Source: Ancylomarina sp. 16SWW S1-10-2 (GTDB taxonomy: Bacteria > Bacteroidota > Bacteroidia > Bacteroidales > Marinifilaceae). From it: 64,000 nucleotides of DNA. The stretch's first letter is position 1. The number at the start of each line of letters is the position of its first letter. This document shows positions 42,865 through 51,795 of this stretch, one piece after another. Made by a program: the position numbers and the translations under genes. The notes under the pieces were generated by a model that was not told the origin of the DNA, did no database searches, and saw only the letters and a list, made by a program, of their open reading frames with translations. Where the stretch lies: contig NZ_SADB01000009.1 in the NCBI RefSeq assembly GCF_009669305.1, positions 62,001 through 126,000 on the forward strand, read 5' to 3'.

Positions 42865-43341
42865 ATGAATTTAGACAATAAGAAAGAAGCTGCTCGAAAG
42901 AAATCACTGGGCGAATTAGGAGAACTTTTTGCTTTGAAATCACTTGTTGACCAAAAATTTGACACTATTAGAAATCTTAACGACCAGAAAATGAATGAAA
43001 AATTTGCAGATATTGTTGCAGAAAAAGCTGGTAAGAGATATGTGATAAGTGTTAAAGCAAGGAATAAGTATCAAATAAATGGGAAATTGAATACTCGTTA
43101 TAATCTTGGCTCAAATGCCTACGAAAATGCGAAGTATGCAGAAGAAAAATATGACGCTACAGCATATTGGTTAGCCGTTCAATTTGACAGGACTTCCTTT
43201 TCTATATACTTTGGTTCTTTAGATTCATTAAATGGTAGTAAATCAATTCCAGTAAATAAATGTGAAAATGGAATAATTGGAGAAACTTGGGAGTTGAATA
43301 AACGACACTATTTCGATTTTGACTACTATTCCAATAAATAA
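42865..43341 (+). CDS. PD-(D/E)XK-nuclease-like protein
   Basis: 158 residues. The N-terminal helix KKSLGELGELFALKSLVDQKFDTIRNLN is followed by FADIVAEKAGKRYVISVKARNKY, i.e. a conserved Glu in the first helix, D then a 14-residue hairpin then VK. This is the layout of restriction-endonuclease-like folds (D…xxK), as in Mrr/VRR or YraN-like proteins. The rest is beta-rich with aromatic residues. It could be a nuclease in a defence role or a cargo gene of a cassette; catalytic activity is unproven. It lies between the two attC-like hairpins. Confidence 0.6.
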   Translation: MNLDNKKEAARKKSLGELGELFALKSLVDQKFDTIRNLNDQKMNEKFADIVAEKAGKRYVISVKARNKYQINGKLNTRYNLGSNAYENAKYAEEKYDATAYWLAVQFDRTSFSIYFGSLDSLNGSKSIPVNKCENGIIGETWELNKRHYFDFDYYSNK

Positions 43342-43347
43342 AAGCCC

Positions 43348-43468
43348 ATAACAACTAAGCGTTCGTGTGGCAGGAACTGCCCAACATGTTTCGAAGAACA
43401 GTGAGCTCACGACCAGAGGGCGTAAGATCACTAACATACGGTGGGTTGACGTAAAAGTTGACAGAGTT
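43348..43468 (+). repeat. attC-like hairpin repeat, copy B with insertion
   Basis: It begins with TAACAACTAAGCG, shares 39 identical bases with copy A (43350-43388), then carries 49 extra bases (43389-43437, with the perfect palindrome GTGAGCTCAC), then resumes ACGGTGGGTTGACGTAA (43438-43454) in parallel with copy A. It lies just after the stop of the nuclease-like gene. Confidence 0.6.
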
Positions 43469-43661
43469 TGTTAGTGTTTGAAATATATAATTTACATCCT
43501 TGGTGCGCGATTAGCTTCTCTGATCTTCATTTTGTTTTGGTAATATCGCATTCCTTTAGCTTAAAAATAAAAACACAGGATAGCATCGTGTGGTAGTAAA
43601 AAGGGGGTGGTTTTTTAAAACTATCCAATATATTTTGTAGGGCTGTTAGATATAAATAAAA

Positions 43662-43693
43662 CAGCCAGCTCGAAAGTTCGAACTGGCTGAATC
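43662..43693 (-). terminator. terminator of the envelope gene cluster
   Basis: Stem CAGCCAG…TCGAA / TTCGA…CTGGCTG with one mismatch; on the minus strand followed by TTTTATTTAT. The stem sequence resembles that of the rnf terminator (58981-59020). Confidence 0.75.
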
Positions 43694-43713
43694 AACTATT
43701 AAAAAACGACTCA

Positions 43714-44718
43714 CTATTCGGCTAATTCGCCTACTAACCTATTAAACTCAATTTGATTGTCTTGATTTGCTTTTAACTGTATAGCGGTTTCTCCAGTAAT
43801 AATAACTCCTCTGTAATTAAAAGTTTCTTTTACTAATTCTTCTTCGCTTGCATAAGTGAACAACTCACGAGCTATATAAAATGTTTCTTCCGCACCAAAT
43901 CTAAAGGTTTCTGTTAGAAGATTTCCTGAAGCTGTTTTACTTGAATTTGGCAATAAAATTGCATGATTGTTAGAATCTATTCTATAAACTAAAACAACAC
44001 CACTCTCAATTACGTCATCAGTAATCTTGCTAGTAAAAGAAATACGTTCATCATATAAATAAAGTAGATTTTTATCCGAATTTGAAATCCATAAATTCTC
44101 ATATACACTAAACAAGTAAGATTTTACATTGGCATTTCCATCGGCACCCTTCAACTCTAAACCAGCACCCCAACCTGTGGCTCCTAATAGTGATATACCT
44201 CTGTTGCTTTTAGGACCGTAAAGGGTATAAGTTTCTTTATCAAGGTAATAATCTCCCCAGTTACCATCTTCGATGGTAGGTTCTCCGTTACCCGATAGTA
44301 ATGAAGAGCCATCTGTACCGTCAGTACCATTAGTACCGTCAACACCATCAGTACCATTAGTTCCGTCAGTACCATTAGTACCGTCAACACCATTGGTTCC
44401 ATTTTCACCTTTTAACGAAAAGCTATCGCTATCTTCCCAGCTAGCATTTTCTTTTTTAGGACCATAAAGCATACCAGTAGCTATGTCGCAATAATAATCA
44501 CCTTCGATACCTGTATCAGTAGCAGGTTCTCCTTCGCCACTATAAATAATAGAACCATCTGCTCCGGCAGGTCCAACTGCGCCTTGTATACCTTGCATAC
44601 CTTGTTCACCTTTAAGTCCATCAAGACCATTATCACCATCGTCACCACTACATGCTACGATACTCATGCTTAGAGCTAAAAAAGCTACAAATAAGTAATA
44701 AATTTTACGTGTTCTCAT
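43714..44718 (-). CDS. collagen-like repeat lipoprotein
   Basis: 334 residues; lipidation at SIVACSG (Cys near 23). Two blocks of Gly-X-Y triplets follow: GDNGLDGLKGEQGMQGIQG… (about 26-53) and the very regular GTNGTDG units (about 105-138). Each is followed by a copy of the same module: SGEGEP…GDYYCDIATGMLYGPK and SGNGEP…GDYYLDKETYTLYGPK. The C-terminal 130 residues form a beta-rich domain. Collagen-like stalks on bacterial surface proteins project a domain from the cell and often vary in length because the DNA is repetitive, as here (44308-44405). Confidence 0.88.
   Translation of the reverse strand: MRTRKIYYLFVAFLALSMSIVACSGDDGDNGLDGLKGEQGMQGIQGAVGPAGADGSIIYSGEGEPATDTGIEGDYYCDIATGMLYGPKKENASWEDSDSFSLKGENGTNGVDGTNGTDGTNGTDGVDGTNGTDGTDGSSLLSGNGEPTIEDGNWGDYYLDKETYTLYGPKSNRGISLLGATGWGAGLELKGADGNANVKSYLFSVYENLWISNSDKNLLYLYDERISFTSKITDDVIESGVVLVYRIDSNNHAILLPNSSKTASGNLLTETFRFGAEETFYIARELFTYASEEELVKETFNYRGVIITGETAIQLKANQDNQIEFNRLVGELAE
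44308..44405 (-). repeat. short tandem repeat coding for collagen-like triplets
   Basis: Repeats of 9 and 18 bases (ACCGTCAGTACCATTAGT on the plus strand) encode G-T-D-G-T-N style triplets. Slippage could change repeat number. Confidence 0.75.
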
Positions 44719-44783
44719 TTTTTTGGGTATTTTTAAAATTGATTAGTAAAATGGAATCATGTTTTGATTCCTATTGATTATTT

Positions 44784-44810
44784 CCGGAGGTTGCACCCTC
44801 CGGATTTTTT
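44784..44810 (+). repeat. GC-rich hairpin between collagen-like gene and Yip1 gene
   Basis: CCGGAGG (44784-44790) and CCTCCGG (44797-44803) form a perfect stem, followed on the plus strand by ATTTTTTTA. The form is a plus-strand terminator although both neighbours are on the minus strand; on the minus strand it would be a leader hairpin upstream of the collagen-like gene. Confidence 0.55.
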
Positions 44811-45433
44811 TAAAATGTAAGTCCAATAGAGACTAGGATTGCACCTAATATCAAGGATAAAATAAGACTAACTCCAATAATAACGATTAGGCTAACGACA
44901 AAATAACTGGTCTTTTTATCTTCAGAAACACCTGTCATTACACCAAAACCCGTGTAGAGTATGTATAAGCTGTATATGCTTGCAACAAGTCCGAGTACGC
45001 CTAGTGTAGGAACTAAATAGAATACGCCTGCTAGCCACGAGGGTGTATAGGCATATACAACTAGTTTAAGCGTTTTATTCATGCTTGTTTGTGTGCCAAA
45101 CGATGGAGCTAGCTTGTGAATGCACCAAGCACTAATAAATACACCTAAGAAAGCACCTGCAAAAGCAAGAATCGCTTGATTAAGTCCCCAACTGATGGAA
45201 GTTGCCCTAAAAAAAGTGTTTGAACCTATTAGTCCATAACCAATAAATGAGGCTATTGTTGGGATTAAAACAAGAGGAAGCATATAGTCTACAACGAGTT
45301 CTTTGCTCGATATGAGTTCATCTTTAATTTTAGCCCATGCTTCTTTGGGATTTATAACGACGATTTTTATTCGGTTTAATAAGTGGTCTATATTTATCAT
45401 GTTTTTTAGTGTTTTTATAAATTTACGATTCAA
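44810..45433 (-). CDS. Yip1 family membrane protein
   Basis: 207 residues with five membrane helices starting near residue 48. The N-terminal [12 protein letters not shown] motif and the helix pattern (…[17 protein letters not shown]…) fit the Yip1 domain. Function in bacteria unknown. Its start overlaps the end of the AIM24-type gene by 11 bases, which indicates translational coupling. Confidence 0.82.
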   Translation of the reverse strand: MNRKFIKTLKNMINIDHLLNRIKIVVINPKEAWAKIKDELISSKELVVDYMLPLVLIPTIASFIGYGLIGSNTFFRATSISWGLNQAILAFAGAFLGVFISAWCIHKLAPSFGTQTSMNKTLKLVVYAYTPSWLAGVFYLVPTLGVLGLVASIYSLYILYTGFGVMTGVSEDKKTSYFVVSLIVIIGVSLILSLILGAILVSIGLTF

Positions 45434-46193
45434 GTAAACTGTTTAAAATGCCACCGCTATCCTCTTTCTTACTGTTAGATCCACCTGTACTTAGTTGATT
45501 AATTAATTTACTTATTGGCATAGACTGTAACCAAACTTTTCCGGTTCCCTGAAGGGTAGCAAGAAATAAACCTTCGCCACCAAAAACCATCGATTTTAAG
45601 TTGCCAGCCTGTTGTACACTAAAATCAATGCCTTCCTGAAAACCAACGACACAACCCGTATCAACTCTTAATGTTTCTCCATTTAAGTCGTGTTCAATAA
45701 GAGTTCCTCCTGCGTGAATAAAGGCTTTACCATTGCCTTGCAGTTTTTGAAGAATAAAACCTTCTCCACCAAAAAAGCCCGCACCCAGTTTACGATTAAG
45801 ATGCATACTAATTTTTGTTCCCAGTGCAGCGCATAAAAAAGCATCGCGTTGTACTATGACAGAACCGCCTATTTGTTTTAAATCAATAGGAATAATTGTA
45901 CCTGGGTAGGGTGCAGCAAAAGCGACGTGGCTTTTTCCTGTTCCTATATGGGTAAAGTGGGTAATAAATATTGATTCTCCTGTAATTTTACGAGATGCAG
46001 CAGAAAGTAACTTTCCGAACAAGCCTTTCCCAGGCTCCGAACCGTCTCCCATTTTTGCTTTAAACTCAATGCCTTCTTTCATATACAACATGGCACCAGC
46101 TTCGGCTATTACTGTTTCGTTGGGATCGAGTTCAATTTCTACGAATTGAATATCGTGTCCTTTTATCTTATAATCTATTTCGTGTGAGTCCAT
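45423..46193 (-). CDS. AIM24 / TIGR00266 family protein
   Basis: 256 residues. Typical glycine-rich beta blocks: [91 protein letters not shown]. No signal peptide. TIGR00266 proteins share the AIM24 fold with mitochondrial biogenesis proteins; in bacteria function is unknown, though related proteins occur with tellurium-resistance/stress and phage-shock-like genes. Coupled to Yip1. Confidence 0.9.
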   Translation of the reverse strand: MDSHEIDYKIKGHDIQFVEIELDPNETVIAEAGAMLYMKEGIEFKAKMGDGSEPGKGLFGKLLSAASRKITGESIFITHFTHIGTGKSHVAFAAPYPGTIIPIDLKQIGGSVIVQRDAFLCAALGTKISMHLNRKLGAGFFGGEGFILQKLQGNGKAFIHAGGTLIEHDLNGETLRVDTGCVVGFQEGIDFSVQQAGNLKSMVFGGEGLFLATLQGTGKVWLQSMPISKLINQLSTGGSNSKKEDSGGILNSLLES

Positions 46194-46235
46194 AATGACT
46201 ATTTTTTAATGTATTTATCTTTAATTTGATCTGTT

Positions 46236-46760
46236 TTAACCTCTTGCTCCTATGAATAGAGCTAATATTACTAAACCTATTTTTTTGATAAGTTGCCATA
46301 TCATCAATAAACCTATAAAGCCTAAAAGAAATGGTGCATATTTAATGATTTTTGTAAAAAAGTCGGCACCTGGTTCCAATATGGCATTGTTTGGTAATTC
46401 AGGATCGTAGTAAACTTTTACATTTGCACCAGTAGGGTAGGCTTGTAAGTCTTTTTTTACTTCACGTATACTACTTGTTGATGAGTTGCCACTCGTTAAT
46501 GTTATTCTATCACCAGAGTAAGATTTATTATCAACAGTGAAATCGTAATTAATTACAGCTGCATACATTGTGGTCCCATCACTCTCTGATTGGCGAATGT
46601 CGGAGTTGGTTATTATACCTGTGGTCGTTGGCCAAGTTTCAGAAACGTTTGCTTCTTCTACCATTGGCACACTAAAGTTTGTATATATCATCCAACTACT
46701 TATTATAAATACAACACCTACAATAAAGGTTGTTACTGGGGAGTTTCGTTTATTATTCAT
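46236..46760 (-). CDS. DUF3592 domain membrane protein
   Basis: 174 residues: one N-terminal helix (about 8-27), an extracytoplasmic beta domain (about 40-135: WPTTTGIITNSDIRQ, AVINYDFTVDNKSYSGDRITL, GANVKVYYDPELPNNAILEPG) with the YDPxxPxxAxLEPG signature of DUF3592, and two C-terminal helices. Function unknown. Confidence 0.87.
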   Translation of the reverse strand: MNNKRNSPVTTFIVGVVFIISSWMIYTNFSVPMVEEANVSETWPTTTGIITNSDIRQSESDGTTMYAAVINYDFTVDNKSYSGDRITLTSGNSSTSSIREVKKDLQAYPTGANVKVYYDPELPNNAILEPGADFFTKIIKYAPFLLGFIGLLMIWQLIKKIGLVILALFIGARG

Positions 46761-46815
46761 AGTTTTAAAATTAGAATCAAACTGTTTTTTAAGTACTGAT
46801 CTATGATTTGATATT

Positions 46816-47898
46816 TTAAAATTCGAGTTGATCGAAAATTTCTAATAACTCTTGTTTTGTTTGTGGTACAGGAGAGCCAATGGTTATATAGGTATCGTAC
46901 TGAGAAATTTCAACAATTAACATCATATTGTTATGATCCTCTTCGTCTTCCTCTTCCTCGTCGATAGCCTTGCCATACATACATTTTTTTCCGTTGTGGG
47001 TAAAGTTTTCAAAATTGCCCATTTCATTTGGATGTACATTCTTCCGAGATGTAGCTCCAACGACAAGTATTTCACCAGCTCCTCGCATAAATGCTGCACC
47101 ATATGAGCCATCGGCACTTTGCGCCATCATTTTCTTATAGCCTTCGTACGAAAAAGCATTAACTTTTTTTAAAAATTTAGCGTAAGGATATTTTACGGGT
47201 ATCATTGGTGGATAATCATCATCACTATCGTCACTATCATCCATATTGTCCATACCTCCAAACATGCCCTGTTGTTGCTCATCGATATTTTCGTAACTAA
47301 TGTTTGAGAGAGGCGTAAATTTAGATGAGGGTACAGATTGGTTCTCTTGAAGTTTAATAGCTGTTTCGTTGCTTTCTATGCCCATCATTTTGACTTCAGA
47401 TTTAAGGCTTAGTCCTTTGTACAGCCAAATTTTAGATCCCATAACCTTTATGACTTCACAGGTTTTGCCCATAAAATTTTCTGTACCTAATTTTTCACCA
47501 CCCAGTGCAGCGATTGTTTGATTTGCAAAATCTTCTTGTTCTTGCTTAGTCATATTGTCAACTAACTGTCGGCTTGCCTGATAAAATGGAAGCGTTCCTT
47601 TATGACCCGATTGATCAGCAAGATTGGCAGTCCAATATTTGTCTTTTACGAGTATCTGTACGGTATGTGTTTTATCAACGTTTTTTATACCAAAAATCTT
47701 AGTTGTCGTTTCCGATTGGGTTTCTGTACGTGATTTCTCGCCATAATTATCCCACCATATCTTCTTCGTACCATTCGTGTTGCCACTAAGCGTGTATTCT
47801 ATATAGCCCGATTTAATGGCATATTGTTGTGTCTTTTGTTGGGCGCTTGCTATGTGTATTATTAGAAAGCCCGCTATAATTAGAATTAGTTTTTTCAT
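46816..47898 (-). CDS. exported DUF4412-like protein, larger paralogue
   Basis: 360 residues with a signal peptide (about 1-19). The first 190 residues follow the pattern of the lipoprotein gene at 51003: an IKSGYIEYTL start, KIWWDNYGEKSRTE, then IAALGGEKLGTENFMGKTCEVIKVMGSKIWLYKGLSLKSE. The middle is very acidic (DNMDDSDDSDDDYPP), and a second domain of about 120 residues follows (EGYKKMMAQSADGSYGAAFMRGAGE). The function is unknown. Confidence 0.7.
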   Translation of the reverse strand: MKKLILIIAGFLIIHIASAQQKTQQYAIKSGYIEYTLSGNTNGTKKIWWDNYGEKSRTETQSETTTKIFGIKNVDKTHTVQILVKDKYWTANLADQSGHKGTLPFYQASRQLVDNMTKQEQEDFANQTIAALGGEKLGTENFMGKTCEVIKVMGSKIWLYKGLSLKSEVKMMGIESNETAIKLQENQSVPSSKFTPLSNISYENIDEQQQGMFGGMDNMDDSDDSDDDYPPMIPVKYPYAKFLKKVNAFSYEGYKKMMAQSADGSYGAAFMRGAGEILVVGATSRKNVHPNEMGNFENFTHNGKKCMYGKAIDEEEEDEEDHNNMMLIVEISQYDTYITIGSPVPQTKQELLEIFDQLEF

Positions 47899-47922
47899 AG
47901 CTATTTGTATTTTTGGTTAAAT

Positions 47923-49134
47923 TTATTTTTGAATAAGTTGTGTTAGTTCATATATATTGTAATGACCAAAATCTCCACTCTGGTCGTCAATTATTTTGGC
48001 GTATACGCCAGGTTTATTATTAATCATCCACAACTTATAACACTTATCATGCGATCCTAGTGCCTCAATAACAGTGCAATCGTAAGCTCCTGCAGGTGTT
48101 GTAATTTCTTCACTACCAATTATTCGAAAGGAATTCTGTTCTAATGGATATAATTTACTTCCGTAGTTAAAATTGAACGTATTCGAAGGAAATTCAACAT
48201 CCTCTGGAAGATTATATCGATCGTATCCGTCGAAAATATTATCAATAGTTAGCATTTGCTCATCTACATTTGTACTTACATCTGCAACGAGTTTTTTTGT
48301 TTCAAATACTTTGGTCCCTTCAATAAGGGAAGAGAAACTGTATTCCAATTGCTTTGTATTTACTAAGGTCATTAGCATTTCAAAGGGATCGGTCCAAGGC
48401 AATTTATTTTCGTCTTCGTCATATTTAAAGTCGTCATTTTCATCATAAAAATCAGCTTGCGTAAAAGTTAATCTCTCGATCTCATTCTGCTTTTCATCCA
48501 ATTTACGAATGACTATTTTCTCTCCTGAGTTTTCTAAAACCAATTCTTTTTTATTGATTTTAAGTATTTTGTTTTTACCGTTAATCTTTGTACCACGTGC
48601 AAGAATTAATAAACTCTTTTCCTGAGCGTTAAAAATCCACATTCCTCCATTTTTCGACTGCATTCCTGGTTCTTTCTCAACTAGTGTAAAACGATCAGGC
48701 GTTTCAAAATTCAAAATTCTCGTTACATCATCATTAGCTTCATTGGCAAATTCCCATGATCCAATAAGTCCCGACTGTGAATTGTTTTTAGCTATTTCAT
48801 CCATATTTAATCTGGATAAAAACCATTTTTCACCATTCTTTTCAAAGTTTAAATCCTTCTGATTGAGCTTTGTGATTTGACAATCGCCAACAAAATCTTT
48901 ATCCATATTCGACTTCATAATCAATTTTTCTTCTTTTTGATTATGTGACCATGTTCCCATATTTATTCCTTGAGCTATTATGCCTTCTGTATTGTATTCT
49001 AATACAAATAATGGCTCATGTATTTTATCTCCTACCACTATTTTTGTAACTAGCCATGTTCCTTCAATACCTTGAGCACCAGCTGTAACAACCAATACTA
49101 ATATGGACATTAATAAAAATGTTAACTTTTTCAT
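47923..49134 (-). CDS. exported protein with two lipocalin-like repeats
   Basis: 403 residues with a signal peptide (about 1-20). Residues 22-105 and 122-215 are similar repeats, each starting with (I)GTW or GSWEF and ending KDLNFEKNGEKWFLSRL or KELVLENSGEKIVIRKL, like lipocalin-like domains of Bacteroidota. The rest (about 220-403) is a separate domain with TPAGAYDCTVIEALG and YKLWMINNKPGVYAKII, similar in plan to the DUF3108/DUF4412 type. Ligand unknown. Confidence 0.6.
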   Translation of the reverse strand: MKKLTFLLMSILVLVVTAGAQGIEGTWLVTKIVVGDKIHEPLFVLEYNTEGIIAQGINMGTWSHNQKEEKLIMKSNMDKDFVGDCQITKLNQKDLNFEKNGEKWFLSRLNMDEIAKNNSQSGLIGSWEFANEANDDVTRILNFETPDRFTLVEKEPGMQSKNGGMWIFNAQEKSLLILARGTKINGKNKILKINKKELVLENSGEKIVIRKLDEKQNEIERLTFTQADFYDENDDFKYDEDENKLPWTDPFEMLMTLVNTKQLEYSFSSLIEGTKVFETKKLVADVSTNVDEQMLTIDNIFDGYDRYNLPEDVEFPSNTFNFNYGSKLYPLEQNSFRIIGSEEITTPAGAYDCTVIEALGSHDKCYKLWMINNKPGVYAKIIDDQSGDFGHYNIYELTQLIQK

Positions 49135-49145
49135 TTCCTTAAGGT

Positions 49146-49763
49146 TTAGTTTGTGTAACCTAAATTCTTCATCAATTCATCATATGCAGCTCTAATTTCA
49201 CTTTCGCTCAATTCAGGCTTCATTTGTTTGGCTTTCTCTTTAAAATCACTGTAAGGAATAAGATCTGGATTTATCTTTATTTTTTCTGCTTCTTTTTGAG
49301 CCTCCTTTATCATTTTCTCCATCTCAGGCATAGCATTTTCAAACAGCTCTTCAGCTTTTTTCAATTCCTTTTGCAGTTCACTTTCTGTATTTATATTCGG
49401 TTGGGTAGGTTTCTCTTTTCCAATATTATCTTCTGCATTGATATATGCATTAATGAATTGAAAAGCATCTTCTTTTGTCAAACCACTACCATCATTCTTA
49501 ATTTCTTCGTTTAATCCCATTTGTTTCATCAGTAAATCAAAATCGGCTTGTTTTGGAGCCTTTGTGCTGTCCTTTTCATCGTATTTTAATAAGAACTCTA
49601 TCATAGGTTTTGCATTATCTATAGACTTCTTATTAATCTTCATATAGGCAGCTTGTATTGATGCATCATCAGTTTTGTTATTTACTTTTTTTTGTTCTTG
49701 TGCGAATAATATGCTCGAACTGATCATCAAAAACATCAAAGTGATTATTTGTATCTGTTTCAT
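49146..49763 (-). CDS. exported helical protein of unknown function
   Basis: 205 residues from the ATG at 49763 (MKQIQIITLMFLMISSSILFA signal). An in-frame ATG at 49835 would place 24 polar residues before the signal peptide, which is unlikely. The mature part is charged and helical (ELQKELKKAEELFENAMPEMEKMIKEAQKEAEKI) with two similar-looking helix-loop motifs (AAYMKINKKSIDNAK and AAYDELMKNLGY). No family recognised. Confidence 0.6.
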   Translation of the reverse strand: MKQIQIITLMFLMISSSILFAQEQKKVNNKTDDASIQAAYMKINKKSIDNAKPMIEFLLKYDEKDSTKAPKQADFDLLMKQMGLNEEIKNDGSGLTKEDAFQFINAYINAEDNIGKEKPTQPNINTESELQKELKKAEELFENAMPEMEKMIKEAQKEAEKIKINPDLIPYSDFKEKAKQMKPELSESEIRAAYDELMKNLGYTN

Positions 49764-49858
49764 AATTATTCGTTTTAAATGGGGCGTTGTGTTTTTGTTT
49801 ATAAGTAAGTACTCATCGAATATCTCGTGATTCAAAAGATATCCGATGAGTTTTAAAA

Positions 49859-50380
49859 TTAGATTTTAAACATAAGTTTAGCACCTATTCTTAGGTAACT
49901 ACCATCACTAATAGTATAAGTCATTTCAGGAGCAAGAAACATTTTTTCTGAAAGGTCTATTTTTACACCTGCACCTATGTTTACACCAAAATTAGAGTCC
50001 GAATCAGAACCGTCAGAAGAATAATCCATACCAGGGATGTCAATTCCATAATCAGAAAATTCTGGATAGTCCCATTTTATTGTTGTAATGTTAATTCCAC
50101 CTATGGCATATAATTCACCAAAATTCTCGATTTTGTTCAAGTTATAATTTGCGTTAAAATCAATAGCAGACCATTTAATGTCGTCTTTCTCCAAAAAGTG
50201 AGTGTAAGATCCTGTAGCTTGCCATGTTTCATCTATTTCGTAACCGACGTTAGCACTAATGCCTATGGTGCTAATGTCACTAGCATAACCTAATCCTGCA
50301 CCGACTGAAAATTGTGCCTTTGTTTCTTGAATTGTTCCTACTAATAGAATTGCGATAAATGCAACAAATAATTTTTTCAT
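49859..50380 (-). CDS. outer membrane beta-barrel protein
   Basis: 173 residues with a signal peptide ending near TKA|QFS. Alternating amphipathic strands (FSVGAGLGYASD, IGISANVGYEIDETWQATGSYTHFLE, FNANYNLNKIENFGELYAIGGIN, FGVNIGAGVKIDLSEKMFLAPEMTY) and a terminal hydrophobic strand ending LMFKI match the eight-stranded OMP_b-brl class. Confidence 0.82.
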   Translation of the reverse strand: MKKLFVAFIAILLVGTIQETKAQFSVGAGLGYASDISTIGISANVGYEIDETWQATGSYTHFLEKDDIKWSAIDFNANYNLNKIENFGELYAIGGINITTIKWDYPEFSDYGIDIPGMDYSSDGSDSDSNFGVNIGAGVKIDLSEKMFLAPEMTYTISDGSYLRIGAKLMFKI

Positions 50381-50438
50381 GATTTAAAATTTTAATACGT
50401 GATTAATTTTAATAAAAGTTGATTTTATTAGTGTTTGC

Positions 50439-50969
50439 TTATAAGATTTCTACTTCAATATTAGCTAATGCTGTTGTTTCTATATTAAAAGTTTCTGCTT
50501 GTTCAACTGTTCCTGAGAGAATAATTACTAAGCTTTTATCTTCCAATAAGGAATTTGCTATTTCATTTAATTGATCACTCGTAAAACTTACTTTTAGAGC
50601 TTCGTCAATAGATAAAGGTGAAATATTAAAGGTGTAATCTAAACTAGGAATAGTAACTTGTAACTTACTGATTAGTCCTTCACCTAAATCGGTTATTTTA
50701 CATGTAAGTGATGTTATATCCATGTCCTCTAAATGACTCATGTACTTTTGTATTTCACTTATAGTGCTTAAGTCGAGAGTTATTGTTTTAGAAAAAGGGA
50801 CATCAGTCTCACCACTTTTGACCTGTCCTGATTTAATAACGTCAGCTTGTATTGTAACTGTTTCTGAAATTTCCACATTCGAAATTTCTTTCGTGTTTAA
50901 ATCGTTTATCTTGTCGCAAGAACTGAATCCTAGTACAAGAAGTACTAATAGTTTTGTTAAATTTTTCAT
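50439..50969 (-). CDS. lipoprotein, unknown function
   Basis: 176 residues; lipidation at LGFSSCDK (Cys near 19). The mature protein is beta-rich and shows even strand spacing (VEISETVTIQADVIKSGQ, SLTCKITDLGEGLISKLQVTI, LVIILSGTVEQAETF). No named family recognised. Confidence 0.65.
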   Translation of the reverse strand: MKNLTKLLVLLVLGFSSCDKINDLNTKEISNVEISETVTIQADVIKSGQVKSGETDVPFSKTITLDLSTISEIQKYMSHLEDMDITSLTCKITDLGEGLISKLQVTIPSLDYTFNISPLSIDEALKVSFTSDQLNEIANSLLEDKSLVIILSGTVEQAETFNIETTALANIEVEIL

Positions 50970-51002
50970 AGTTATTGGGTTTAATAATGATTGATTAGTT
51001 GT

Positions 51003-51677
51003 TTAACCGTTTATAGATGTTGTTTTGTATTCTGGTAGTTCAAAATAACTATCGTTTACAGGTACATTAAATTTAATATCTGTAGCTTCTTTAGTTATTG
51101 TTATACCACCTAGTTTTGTTATTATTTTAAGAGTGATTCCCTTGTACATCCATTGTGTAGCTCCTAGAACAAACCATACTTCACAATCGTACCCTTTAAA
51201 CTCTTCGTTATCCAATTGTTCTCCACCCATTGAAATTAGTGTTTTTCTACCAGCTTCAAGTGCATCATAATCATTTAATCTCATGAGTTCGATTAGAGGA
51301 TCTTGTTGAGTGTAAATTCTTTGACTATCATAATCTACTGTGTAAATCATTTCATTATCGATTTTCACTGTGGAGTGAATAATGTCCGTTTTAGTAATAG
51401 TTTCTCCTGAAATTGGATTTACGACGACAGTTGTTGTTGTACTTTCTTCATTGGCAAGTTCAAGAGCTCCCCACTTTTCAAAGTATAATTGATCTGTTCC
51501 CGATCCTGTTATAGTGCCAGTACCAATCGTTCCCGATGTGGTTGTTGTAAACTCTATAATACCAGATTCTACATTGTAACGTTTAATGTTTTTATCATCT
51601 GGACTATCATCCTTATCGCATGATGCAAATACGCTTATCAAAACTGCAAGTGTTAAATACTTAAATCTATTTTTCAT
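51003..51677 (-). CDS. DUF4412-like lipoprotein, smaller paralogue
   Basis: 224 residues; lipidation at VFASCDKDD (Cys near 20). It shares its plan with the protein coded at 46816-47898: VESGIIEFTTT, LYFEKWGALELANE, ISMGGEQLDNEEFKGYDCEVWFVLGATQWMYKGITLKIITKLGGI. The paralogy within one cluster suggests related roles, possibly binding a small ligand in the envelope. Confidence 0.7.
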   Translation of the reverse strand: MKNRFKYLTLAVLISVFASCDKDDSPDDKNIKRYNVESGIIEFTTTTSGTIGTGTITGSGTDQLYFEKWGALELANEESTTTTVVVNPISGETITKTDIIHSTVKIDNEMIYTVDYDSQRIYTQQDPLIELMRLNDYDALEAGRKTLISMGGEQLDNEEFKGYDCEVWFVLGATQWMYKGITLKIITKLGGITITKEATDIKFNVPVNDSYFELPEYKTTSING

Positions 51678-51795
51678 TGTTTTCAGTTTTATTTTAATAA
51701 TTTGAATTAGTATTTTTTAGCTTTTCTGACCTTTTTGAGCACCTTATACCCCAATTTACAATATTTGAATTTATATTGTTGAGATGATGTTATAA

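Larger units (their letters stand above)
43342..43713. other. noncoding right border of the accessory island
   Basis: Holds hairpin repeat copy B (43348-43468) and a terminator (43662-43693). On the minus strand near 43490-43545 a 19-residue frame (MRYYQNKMKIREANRAPRM) could be a gene remnant; it is too short to support. Confidence 0.4.

Noticed and set aside
43490-43545. 19-residue minus-strand frame MRYYQNKMKIREANRAPRM
   Set aside because: Looks protein-like but is too short, with no start region or recognised family, to call a gene or remnant.
44273-44467. Plus-strand ORF rich in Pro-Ser-Val-Pro repeats
   Set aside because: It is the antisense shadow of the repetitive collagen-like coding sequence.
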